A DNA stretch of 64,000 nt from Bradyrhizobium tropiciagri. GTDB taxonomy: Bacteria; Pseudomonadota; Alphaproteobacteria; Rhizobiales; Xanthobacteraceae. Positions 54,901-59,888 of this stretch are shown here, piece by piece. Position 1 is the stretch's first letter, and each line of letters starts with the position of its first letter. Position numbers and translations under genes: made by a program. The DNA lies in NCBI RefSeq assembly GCF_018130505.1, contig NZ_JAFCKH010000004.1, positions 496,001 to 560,000 on the forward strand, read 5' to 3'. The notes below the pieces were generated by a model. The model searched no databases and had not been told where the DNA came from. It was given only the letters and a program-made list of their open reading frames with translations.

Positions 54901-56263
54901 CACCAGCATCGTCGCGGGCAACGATCTGGCCGGCGGTACCTACGCGCTCTACGGTCCCGGCACCTTCGTGCTGCAAGCCGGTCACGACCTTGGGCCGTTT
55001 ACGGAGTCGCCTGCGACAGCCGCAGCGACTACGCGGGGTACAGCTGGAGGCGTAGGCACGCTCGGCAACGGCAGCGCTGTCGGCAGCACGTTTAACGGCC
55101 TCCAGCCCAAGCCCTATCTGCCGGCGCAGGGCGCCGAGCTCGACCTGCTGTACGGCGTCAAGCCGGGCATCGACTATGCGGCGGCGATCGCGCATTACGT
55201 CAATCCGGCGCAGGCCGGCGTCGGCGGCATCGACTTCCTCACCGACATTGCCGCGATCCTCGGCCAGCCGCGCGATCAGGCCTGGACCACTTTTCAGGGC
55301 CTGTCGCCGGTGCGGCAGCAGCTTCTGGTCAACCGCGCCTTCCTCGACTTCGTGATCCAGGTGGGCAAGGACTTCAAGAATCCGTCGAGCCCCTATTTCG
55401 CGCAGTATGCGCGCGCCTACACCGCGATCTCGACCTTGTTCCCGGCCGGCCTCGGCTACACCGACAACAGCTTGAGCGTTGACGGCAAGGCCGCGCCGAA
55501 GATCGCGACCGGCAAGCTCAACATCGCCGCCTCCGTGCTCGAGACCCAGATGGGTGGCGACATCAACATCATCGGGCCGGGCGGCGGCATCAATGTCGGG
55601 CACACCTCGCTCGACAAGCTGGCGCCGAACCAGGAGGGCATCCTGACGCTTGCCGGCGGCAGCATCCGTGCCTTCAGCGACGACTCGATCCTGGTCAACC
55701 AGAGCCGCATCATGACGCAGCAGGGCGGCGACATCGGCCTGTTCGTCGCCAATGGCGACATCAACGCCGGCTCGGGACCGAAGACCTACGTCTCCAGTCC
55801 CTCGGTCAGCGAGATCTGCACGACCGGCGGCTATTGCTACACCAATCCGCAGGGACTGGTGACCGGCGCCGGCATCGCCGGCCTGGTAACGCTGCCCGGA
55901 CAGGACCCGACCAAGAGCAACGTCACGCTGATCGCGCCGCGCGGCACCATCGACCTCGGCTCGGCGGGCATCCGCGGCAACGACATCACGCTGGTGGCGC
56001 TGGTGGTACTCAACGCCTTCAACATCCAGTCGACCGGCACCGTGACGGGGCTCACCTTCACGCAGCCGCCCAACACCGCGCTGGCCGCGGTCAACAACAA
56101 CGCGACCGCCGCCACCCAGCAGGCCGGCCAGCCGACGCAGAGCAAGCCCAACGATCAGCCATCGATCGTGATCGTCGAGGTGCTGGGCTATGGCGGCAGC
56201 GGCGGCGATGACGCGACCAACGGCGGCGACGACGAGCGCCGCCGCAAGCAACAGCAGCAGTAG
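42971..56263 (+). CDS. Giant filamentous-haemagglutinin-type surface protein (4430 aa)
   Basis: This single open frame of 13.3 kb encodes a beta-helical adhesin. ATG 42971 follows GGAAGG by six bases. A signal peptide (about residues 1-36, ending SPAAA) precedes an Ala/Gln-rich helical stretch and the TPS-type haemagglutination-activity domain (about 120-350), with QAVLNWKTFNVGRDTTVNFNQ and INQSGIIFGGTSQINVHTLI. Thousands of residues of parallel beta-helix repeats rich in V/I-T-V/I and G-G-S follow. About 2330-2546 carry GYTS-x-P-T-V units, and about 3120-3556 form a non-helix, Tyr/Phe/Asn-rich insert. The C-terminal 400 residues (MGGDINIIGPGGGINVG, MTQQGGDIGLFVANGDINAG) resemble the DUF3739-type ending of FHA-like proteins, closing with a hydrophilic RRRKQQQQ tail. 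No TpsB is present nearby. FkbM follows six bases later. Confidence 0.88.
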   Translation: MHSLPRSRSTSRRALLLAGVSSIAIAMSSPAAARPFGTWGNGNTAATQAAMNAAQSAAQQAQQAAQNSQASMTRATQAIQALRAAQSAARGIAANAPSSVANGLNAGGLVPDSGLKSPGIANPVTTWVGANTPTQTTSGGQTTVNIDQTQSQAVLNWKTFNVGRDTTVNFNQQGHADWAALNKVTASTSPSQILGAIKADGAVYVINQSGIIFGGTSQINVHTLIASTLDLSTKLSANNYQGFLQSGLFSLLNDVPTSAGVSGSGAAIFNQGSKGKVTVQPGAIIDTTGKITSAGDGGYVALLADGGVSNAGSITTQNGQIILASDSALYLVTPPPNFVGTRTAMQVVGGGGIVSNEASGLLVANDGAVTLAGGAINQLGGLVATTSTTRTGSISLNTVCPIGTCAVGASGNIVLGSASLTAILPDETSGTLPTATANSSVTVNGANSAAAYFQAVLQPTINIQARGSVDVQGSGAGGDGALIKAPSAALTIAASNTGTVLLEQGSTIDLSGIAGVTLPMSINEISILVTSAEVADNPLSKSLIGKTVTIDARVGSPILNVSGYTGLIPQSIDQLLTAGGSFTTTALNVVQKPGAVINVSAGYVQYTGGVITTSRVVGADGRTYDIGSANPNIAYLAVGGGFTVLHKINGVVDDRLTEVYLNPLRRGGGHYEPGYVAGANAGNVTVSAVNPIISDIIGNLVAGDRQRALAGSSNLAPADKMPTGASLNINFANPPRGANLNNVVLLPQADAGADPYGLGGLSFANASTWTPVLSNGVFPIFTDVLSKASLGAIAIKGAQQLDMASNAVLSVRPGGSITLDGVGTIDGTLSAPAGKISLTGFTYASGTPQRPSTPAVVIGSTAVIDVRGRWVNDTNRLPDQLEGQAYVNGGSVSISTLAASVPSASGDGTFADVTQSIVLSPGSTIDVSGGGYVDTTGKLKTGSDGLAVGKGGSLALQTYTAKDGGARWAGFGSEGTTRFNVVPTGANHPDQANVLLGGTIYAGGFDGGGTLTLQASTIVIDGAASDVTSYLPTASATAIAAEGALPSTNVAVSDVKAGQLVLPTSFFTSGGFSQYTLNDIYGGTIVTAGTQLVLQQPTAALSNVGAAQIPTGAVLRDFASLGLLPDGLRKPVGLTLDGTSVLVDRGAAIQADPQATITLVGGNAINLVKSTDASGGPTLTIFAALGDVTVLGSVVAPAGAINVFGDAVSIGSSARLDVSGTFLPNPQVVGYSTGTVLGGGTITLGGINVVAQPGAQFDLRGAAVTADSNLIQVRQAGFTPTMIGQAAWSDGGSLQLVGTSIFFAGSVDAAGGAPLASGGSLTIGDVTIPSIVSGLVPPTAFSTPPEAIVIEPGGSVAANLPAAGSSPVPGAFIGADTLSNSGFDSVTLNANLAVAFAGSVDVTIPGALTLRSDKGNFVLLAASTGLMPSGIDFNDPRTYAPSCGTNCIPDIGGTTVNVNAGYVHVIGRNQGAGFVASPSLADGTLNISAQWIDLQRAIALDNAASASFSSTSAIRLLPLDYGFVTSNNSGLSTFGGALLAPGNLTLRAAEIYPVSNTAFLLMSTGTLPGASTVTIAQNGVPTAPLSAGGTIVISARTIEQGGTLWAPLGSIVLGMRTASDLPAQFSAAFLNMVDTAGLFAPGAFAPTQSVTLGAGSLTSVSAAGLVIPDGYTVDGITWYQGAPHTENVLVAPIPPVLTAPPAKSISLLGSKVTTSAGATLDLSGGGDIYATEFVAGTGGSRNVLTAYQQDPATGALTPTFPDGRQVYALVPSYQAPVAAYDPNFAYAPYNSGVNASGTGTSPNAIAPGQTVTIGAGSGVPAGTYTLLPGMYATLPGAYRVVQVANNVNPGMAQSATSPDGSQYVLGTLGNALTGARSSQTAVFQLQSQSVWSQYSRIDITSGTTFFRNQALTAKQNPPPLPIDGGVLVLGAIQSLKLGGTNLFAPGSSALAPGLVGGGGQVQIGGSQILITHLESGQSAPAGFLVLDPDQVSNLGAASVLIGGTASVIDGKQQISATALDLEVKTDADHPLTGPELLLISLGGSGRGVVVDDGSVIRAVGSVPDGTSRDIVFGIDPVAIKDISGSVTGYTAGVSGDGALLRVSNGAVVDVTRNFVPGQYNGPGTPPSGTTAKGAFSVGARVIIDGGNALTLDTSGDGSLASSAVLNARNYDIAGSVINIGGGTSGVVLNSTVLANFNDAVSVRLRSGTVINLYDATGLEIGDVAHPIGTLTFDSAGLYGQGGSTTVNATNINLANSRGSTGTGIAGAGGTLTMNASQTITEDLGAKSLGGFSQVNLNAGQAIAFSGNGSLDSGPVGGASLTFNVSGVTLVNGGSGYTSVPTVTIGGTGGSGAQATASLGVVSIAVSAGGAGYSNGDPVTVTGPDGTGFTGTAIVDASGAITGVKITAGGSGFTGAITSVDVTSATGSGATLTASLGVVSVSVTNAGSGYTSIPTFAFSGGDGSGAIAQGLAAVTGITLTNPGDGYLGSPTVTISGGGGSASTAVATASGGIVTDLALTKGGTGYSSMPTVTFSGGGAGAANMTLSAPVIVVNSGASQSLSTRGQVSLVTGAGTAPASDPTNIGGSLAVTAASIADNATIRALSGTVNLAAFAGDVVLGTGAVIDASGSRIQILDLVQDAPGGNVRLMSTAGNVIVNSGASVSVAAAGNGFAGSLSILAANNAVLNGTLDGRAAFKSVGGDFTLQAGSIDPSSTLPLGAFAGSFTVRRATGDITIDGALVSNQVLLVADTGTVTVNGTIDASGGRGQIGLYGGAGVTVNGGAVLDASWQPYAAGDPLYGNGNSALVQKGGTITLGTTGAPDGTLNTTYGYQNVVTSGAINVADGAVFNVSGGPGGANIDNTGGSVILRAPILTSGNVNASFRGTVITNADAAGNASGSGVVLNAYAVWSTTDGCALIAGGCGAVDTVAAYNALTPDQQKQLDRHFDGVIDPAGFFDATLSNGKPSQIILADSNGFYPVSTPDKPAAGAYMPHVNFYQSVLQGFVNTPFDTAAVAANFAGARLQVGSAPATALPSSMLHLRPEIDLVNPSMTINNGNITVASNWNFGSGATVGGNTRLYYRTSGAGEAGTLLLRALNNVQINATISDGFYLPNSQPLPGLTAADAYFNETQVAADVYNSYQALFSPDGSLFYTATVSDLILVGAFDTSPQVNAAFFGLDGTPENLALFNSLQFHLQRPVEMGVFNNDPTLAGNPILLAQVIDQYNQFYVQYVKMYHAYMVEIVQVDTNAVSSVLGGGFGAYNSYADVSNFYTGQALPFIAPPAFVAAPSATNPYLYYNISGNSGAQPDYVTQWTNYFLGVIDVNLQNNFPMISNIVFGAPPNLAAAVGGFPTLANTAGIDAQYCLSCFAVTPPSAPLAYLSLFQDTYAPPGPPSPSTAPPANQIANNPTAALPNTTTATPLMQGGLGGSKGSFSYNFVAGAAFRADNAPPVDPNAVISVSSLSPTVTGNVTIDGHTSYANTLVNGQTINIPTLVRTGTGSISIAAAGNVLLLDQVAPGSVYTAGAVTATPADFNAPTLPGSYTNNPNGLVSTPTWATGGGAVTVTAGGSIIGIEMPTDVDGSQTGIVGGPTGQLWSAWYIHYGKSNGSGTPFADCAAAGSVACQTAAWINYATFFQGFGALGGGDITLSAGADIVDIGASLPETLAVGGGFTTADPPKPTWYGGGNLSVTAGGDLLSSNFLVGRGTGLIKVGGAVEATTSNPLNQGKPTKGISIDNLGNIAGSYALPLLLAVQDGSVTLAARGSVTLGNVFDPASLPLSASAQTPVASLPGTHDSIWSNLFTSFGPDSGVSLTSLTGDVTALTVSTSQSSVGGLFAVKSPTDSLGYNIVGQLLPATLDLVALAGDLAFNTGGGSANLMAYPTQTGDATGNFTAIAAKSINLGSLAMPDVGYISPLGIPVPNLTLALHANDPDPVIIAAGKDITLTSLSLIKPARIEAGNDIIANGGSQFVGQNNNASDITSIVAGNDLAGGTYALYGPGTFVLQAGHDLGPFTESPATAAATTRGTAGGVGTLGNGSAVGSTFNGLQPKPYLPAQGAELDLLYGVKPGIDYAAAIAHYVNPAQAGVGGIDFLTDIAAILGQPRDQAWTTFQGLSPVRQQLLVNRAFLDFVIQVGKDFKNPSSPYFAQYARAYTAISTLFPAGLGYTDNSLSVDGKAAPKIATGKLNIAASVLETQMGGDINIIGPGGGINVGHTSLDKLAPNQEGILTLAGGSIRAFSDDSILVNQSRIMTQQGGDIGLFVANGDINAGSGPKTYVSSPSVSEICTTGGYCYTNPQGLVTGAGIAGLVTLPGQDPTKSNVTLIAPRGTIDLGSAGIRGNDITLVALVVLNAFNIQSTGTVTGLTFTQPPNTALAAVNNNATAATQQAGQPTQSKPNDQPSIVIVEVLGYGGSGGDDATNGGDDERRRKQQQQ
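49960..50610 (+). repeat. GYTS-x-P-T-V repeat block inside adhesin
   Basis: The block encodes about five units with G-x-G-Y-[TS]-S-x-P-T-[VF]-[TA]-[IF]-[GS]-G-G: GSGYTSVPTVTIGG, GAGYSNGDPVTVTG, GSGYTSIPTFAFSGG, GDGYLGSPTVTISGG and GTGYSSMPTVTFSGG, separated by Ala/Ser/Thr-rich spacers such as ATASLGVVS. It differs from the surrounding beta-helix repeats and looks like a separate module. Confidence 0.75.
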
Positions 56264-56269
56264 GGCTCG

Positions 56270-57217
56270 GTGGTGACATCATCAACCCAATCGACGGCAG
56301 CCACTCCGCGCATGCCATCGGCGGACAGCGATCCGCTGTGGGCGCTACTGGCGCCGCAACGTCTCACCGCCGTCGTGGACATCGGCGCGAACCCGATCGG
56401 CGGCGATCCGCCCTACAAGGCCATGCTGCAGAAGGGCCTGTGCCGCGTGTTCGGGTTCGAGCCGCAGCGCGCGGCGCTGGCCGAGTTGAACGCCCGCAAG
56501 AGCGAGCTCGAGACCTATCTGCCCTATGTCGTCGGCAACGGCGAGCAGGCCCGCCTTCGCGAATGCGTGTCGCCGGGCATGACCAGCCTGCTCGAGCCCG
56601 ACCGCAACGTGCTCAAGCATTTTCCGGGATTCCTCGACTGGGGGCGGGTCGTCGCCGACAGCAGGATCGACACGCGCAAGCTCGACGACATCGCCGAGAT
56701 CGACGCGATGGACTACCTGAAGATCGACGTGCAGGGCTCGGAGCTTGCGATCTTCCAGAACGGGCGCCGCTGCCTTGCCGACGCCGTCGCGATCCAGACC
56801 GAGGTCTCGTTCCTGCCGTTGTACAAGAAGCAGCCGGTGTTCGGCGAGATCGACCTCGAACTGCGCGGCCAGGGATTCATTCCCCATGCCCTGATCTCGA
56901 TCGACCGGCGCATGATCTGGCCGATGGTCGGCGCCGACAAGTTCGCGGCGATCCATCAGCTGCTCGAGGCGGATGCCGTCTATGTCCGCGACTTCACCCA
57001 GGCCGACGGCATCGGCACCGAGCCGCTCAAGCATCTCGCGCTGGTGGCCCATCATTGCTACGGGTCGCACGATCTCGCGGCGATCAGCATCCAGCATCTG
57101 ATCAACCGCAAGGCGGTCGATCCCGAAGCAGGCAGCCGCTACTTCGATCACGTTCGGGCGACGCGCACCGGCACCGAGCTGCGCAACGTCGGGCCGCAGA
57201 CGTCGACGACGGCCTGA
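56270..57217 (+). CDS. FkbM-family methyltransferase
   Basis: This 315-residue protein has the FkbM SAM-dependent methyltransferase pattern: motif I LTAVVDIGANPIGGDPPY (near residue 35), the acidic FGFEPQRAALAEL, and the hallmark MDYLKIDVQGSELAIFQNG. FkbM-type enzymes O-methylate sugars or polyketide-like hydroxyls. The start is uncertain: GTG 56270, with AGGG upstream and six bases after the adhesin stop, or ATG 56312 at the beginning of conserved sequence. Tight linkage to the giant adhesin suggests co-transcription and a possible role in methylating a glycan on the adhesin or on the cell surface; that is inference. No glycosyltransferase gene is present beside it. Confidence 0.85.
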   Translation: MVTSSTQSTAATPRMPSADSDPLWALLAPQRLTAVVDIGANPIGGDPPYKAMLQKGLCRVFGFEPQRAALAELNARKSELETYLPYVVGNGEQARLRECVSPGMTSLLEPDRNVLKHFPGFLDWGRVVADSRIDTRKLDDIAEIDAMDYLKIDVQGSELAIFQNGRRCLADAVAIQTEVSFLPLYKKQPVFGEIDLELRGQGFIPHALISIDRRMIWPMVGADKFAAIHQLLEADAVYVRDFTQADGIGTEPLKHLALVAHHCYGSHDLAAISIQHLINRKAVDPEAGSRYFDHVRATRTGTELRNVGPQTSTTA

Positions 57218-57406
57218 ACAGCGCCAAGCGTTATTTCGGAATATTGGAAGAATACCCCTGAGTTGCCCGACGTGTCAAGCTGACCTGTCGAGCGGCGGCC
57301 GCCCGCTACTTTGCATGGGGTTGTTTTCGGTGTTTTGGCGGCGCGCCCCCTGCGGCGGTCTCGCTGCGGAGAGGCGAAGCGCTCTTCGCTAGATTACGTC
57401 ACCGAT

Positions 57407-57443
57407 AAAAAGACGGCCGGGGCTCGAAGGAGACCCGGCCGTC
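57407..57443 (-). terminator. Intrinsic terminator of first PstS-like gene
   Basis: The arms GACGGCCGGG (57412-57421) and CCCGGCCGTC (57434-57443) pair perfectly around a 12-base loop. On the - strand the stem is followed by five T residues (57411-57407). It lies 74 bases past the stop of the first PstS-like gene. Confidence 0.85.
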
Positions 57444-57451
57444 GAAGTCTT

Positions 57452-57482
57452 GATCGTGATCCGATCGGCTCGGATCACGATC
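57452..57482. terminator. Perfect 13-bp hairpin downstream of first PstS-like gene
   Basis: GATCGTGATCCGA (57452-57464) and TCGGATCACGATC (57470-57482) are perfectly inverted around TCGGC. It precedes the T-run terminator in the - direction and has no T-run itself, so it may be an RNA-stabilising stem. Confidence 0.6.
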
Positions 57483-57516
57483 TCATGCGCGCCGACTTGC
57501 GCGTTTACTTGCGCGC

Positions 57517-59499
57517 CTACTTGGCGCCGCCCGTGACGCCCACGCAGCCGTCGGTCTGTGCACCGGAGGCGTTGTACGCCGCGATCGAGGCCGGCGTCCC
57601 GCCCGCAGCGCTGGTGCGCAGATAGGCGCCCAGGACGTTGCTGGCCCAGGTCGGGTCGAGCTCATGGAAGCCGTTGTTGCGGATGAGCTGCGCGACGTTC
57701 GGGTCGAAGCCGGGATTGTTGGCATTCGACATCGCCGGGTTGTAGGCCGGCAGCGCGGAGACCGAACCGCCGTAGAACCAGGCCATCCAGTTCTTCAGCG
57801 TGGGCACCCGCGTGCTGCCGGCATCGCTGTAGCAGCTATAGACGTTGACGTAGCTCGCGCCCGTCAGCGCATAGTCGCTGGTCGAGACCAGCGGGATGCC
57901 GATCACCGACAGGCTGCTGTAGTCGACGCCGCCGAGCACGGTCCCGTCGGCATAACGCTGCGCGTAGATATTCCAGCCGTTGTAGCTGCCGCCCAGCGCC
58001 GGAGCCGAGAGGCCGCTGAAGGACTGCGCGACGTTGTCCGGTGTCGGCGCGACGAAGTTCTGCGCCGTCCCGGTGACGTCGGTCTGGCCCGGATGATAGA
58101 CGCCGAAGATGCGCAGCGCTTCGTTCTGGATGCTGGCCGAGCGCGGAGCCGCGGCGGAGATCGTGATGCCGGCGATTTCCTCGGTCACGGTCTGCGCATA
58201 GGGCTGGGTGTAGTCGGCGCTGAGATAGCCGATCCGGCCGGCGAGGAGCGGGTTGGTCCCGATCTTGAGCGCGGCATGGTTGCTGCCCGAGGCGCTGATC
58301 CAGCGCGGATCCGGCCGCTCGGCATCGTCGTCGACGTCGTACGGATCGCTCTGGTCGGTCGCCTTCACCGCCTTGATGTTGGCGAGCAGGTTCGAGAACC
58401 TGCTCGAGGGCAGGTTCGCCCTGGTGCTGCCGTCGACGCCGACACCGGTGAAGATCTTCCTGTAGCTGTAGGTGCCGGTCGGATCGAGCAGCGGGCAGAG
58501 GTTGGCGAGATAGTTGGTGAGGATGTAGCTCGTGCCGGCGTCATCCGCACGGTAGACCACCTTGATCGGCAGGCGGCCGCTGGTATAGGCGACCGGGGTC
58601 AGGGTGCCGTTGGTGTTGTCGTCATAGAAGTGCTGGAACTGCTGCGTGCCGTTGGCGTCCAGATAGGGGATCATGGTCGAGGCGTCGTGCCAGTCGGTCA
58701 CGGTCGCCGAGAAGATCGCGCAGAGCTGCGCCGTCGAGAGCTGGATCGCGCCGCCGGCCTGGCTGTTCGGCGACAGCGCCGACTGGTTGGTCCAGGTCAC
58801 GCCCGAAGCGGAGTTCGAGGTGTTGACCGCGATCGCGACCGGGACCTCCATGGCGGGGACCTGGATCGGCGCGCCGACGGACGCGGCGTTGAAGCTCGCG
58901 CTCGACTTGCTCAGCGCCGCGATCAGCAGCGTGTTCTGCCAGTTGGTCGAAGGCAGGAAGTTGCTGAACGAGACGGTGGTCAGGCTCGCAACGGTGTCGG
59001 CAAGCGGCAGGTCGCTGGTGGCGAAGTCGATGCGCGGATACGGATAGGTCTTGAAGTTGGCATTGGCGCTGTCGCGGAACGGCGGCTTCGCCGAGGGCTT
59101 GCGCACCAGCGCCGGCGCGGAGTCCGGGCTGCCGCGGAACAGCTGGCGTGGATCGTTGGCGACGTAGGCGCGCTGGCCGTTGCCGGCGCCGACCGCGGCG
59201 AACATGCCTTCGACCGGGGTCGAGAACTGCGTGCAGCTGGTCGGCAGCAGGTTCGGGCTCGGCGGCGCGATGGTGAAGGCCGGCGAGAAGGTCTGGCCGT
59301 CATTGGCGACCGTGGTGCCGGCATAGCAGTCGAACAGCTGGCGCAGCGCCAGCGACGACAGCGTGCTGCCGCCGCCATAGATGCCGTTCGAGATCGTGGT
59401 CTGTGCCGCAGCCGGCTGTGTGCCGAGAATGGCCGCCGCCGACAGCACGACCAGCGAGGTCGAGCCCAGCAGGCGCCCGGCGAAGGATGTCGTCTTCAT
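57517..59499 (-). CDS. PstS-like secreted substrate-binding protein, copy 1
   Basis: This 660-residue protein has a signal peptide (ending QPAAAQ) and the PstS-like periplasmic-binding superfamily pattern, expanded to about twice the usual length. YGGGSTLSSLALRQLFDCY, GAGNGQRAYVANDPRQLF, YPYPRIDFATSDLPLA, PAMEVPVAIAVN, STAQLCAIFSATVTDWHDAS and DDAGTSYILTNYL follow the PstS order (ligand-binding GAG, catalytic-like ligand Asp, and G-x-V-x-x-W). C-terminal LKNWMAWFYGG and LGAYLRTSAAGG complete it. ATG 59499 has GGGAG upstream. No ABC permease genes are adjacent, so a surface or secreted role instead of transport is plausible. It shares the layout of the next two genes but is the most divergent. 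Confidence 0.8.
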   Translation of the reverse strand: MKTTSFAGRLLGSTSLVVLSAAAILGTQPAAAQTTISNGIYGGGSTLSSLALRQLFDCYAGTTVANDGQTFSPAFTIAPPSPNLLPTSCTQFSTPVEGMFAAVGAGNGQRAYVANDPRQLFRGSPDSAPALVRKPSAKPPFRDSANANFKTYPYPRIDFATSDLPLADTVASLTTVSFSNFLPSTNWQNTLLIAALSKSSASFNAASVGAPIQVPAMEVPVAIAVNTSNSASGVTWTNQSALSPNSQAGGAIQLSTAQLCAIFSATVTDWHDASTMIPYLDANGTQQFQHFYDDNTNGTLTPVAYTSGRLPIKVVYRADDAGTSYILTNYLANLCPLLDPTGTYSYRKIFTGVGVDGSTRANLPSSRFSNLLANIKAVKATDQSDPYDVDDDAERPDPRWISASGSNHAALKIGTNPLLAGRIGYLSADYTQPYAQTVTEEIAGITISAAAPRSASIQNEALRIFGVYHPGQTDVTGTAQNFVAPTPDNVAQSFSGLSAPALGGSYNGWNIYAQRYADGTVLGGVDYSSLSVIGIPLVSTSDYALTGASYVNVYSCYSDAGSTRVPTLKNWMAWFYGGSVSALPAYNPAMSNANNPGFDPNVAQLIRNNGFHELDPTWASNVLGAYLRTSAAGGTPASIAAYNASGAQTDGCVGVTGGAK

Positions 59500-59888
59500 G
59501 TTCTTAACTCCCTGTTTGACGATGTGATGCAGCGCCGCGACCTGCCTCGTGATTCGGGACCGGAAGATTCTGCTCAACGGAATGAAGCGGATTGCGATGA
59601 AGAACCTTCGGGAGAGTCCGTAAATCACGGTGCAACAAGACGCGCAGGGCAAAACCCTCCGCACCCGATCGACGACGCCAGTGCATTGCTCACACTTGTT
59701 AGACAATTTGAATCGAGGCGAAGCGCAGCGCGCGTTGTCTTATTTTCGCGGCGAAGCAATGTTTGGCGCGGCACGAACGTCGCTGAACTGTCGTGCGCCT
59801 TGTCCCTCGCAACGCCATGCTTCGCGGGCGAGAGAAACAGCCGGGCCCTTGATCGAGGTGGCCCGGCTGAGCCGTCATAGGCGTTGGC
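59500..59888. other. Intergenic region between PstS-like copies 1 and 2
   Basis: These 389 bases contain the leader and probable promoter of copy 1 and the terminator of copy 2 at 59831-59869. TTGTTAGACAATTTGAATCG near 59696 is AT-rich and contains a short palindrome, a plausible promoter or operator site for copy 1, but it is not a strong match to any known motif. Confidence 0.4.
59831..59869 (-). terminator. Intrinsic terminator of PstS-like copy 2
   Basis: CAGCCGGGCC (59838-59847) and GGCCCGGCTG (59860-59869) pair perfectly around a 12-base loop, 20 bases after the stop of copy 2. On the - strand it is followed by a pyrimidine run TTTCTCT, weaker than the others but in the right place. 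Confidence 0.75.

Larger units (their letters stand above)
57218..57516. other. Convergent intergenic region with two hairpins
   Basis: This 299-base region separates the FkbM gene from the convergent first PstS-like gene. It contains the terminator at 57407-57443 and a second perfect hairpin at 57452-57482. The first 180 bases hold nothing recognisable. Confidence 0.5.
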
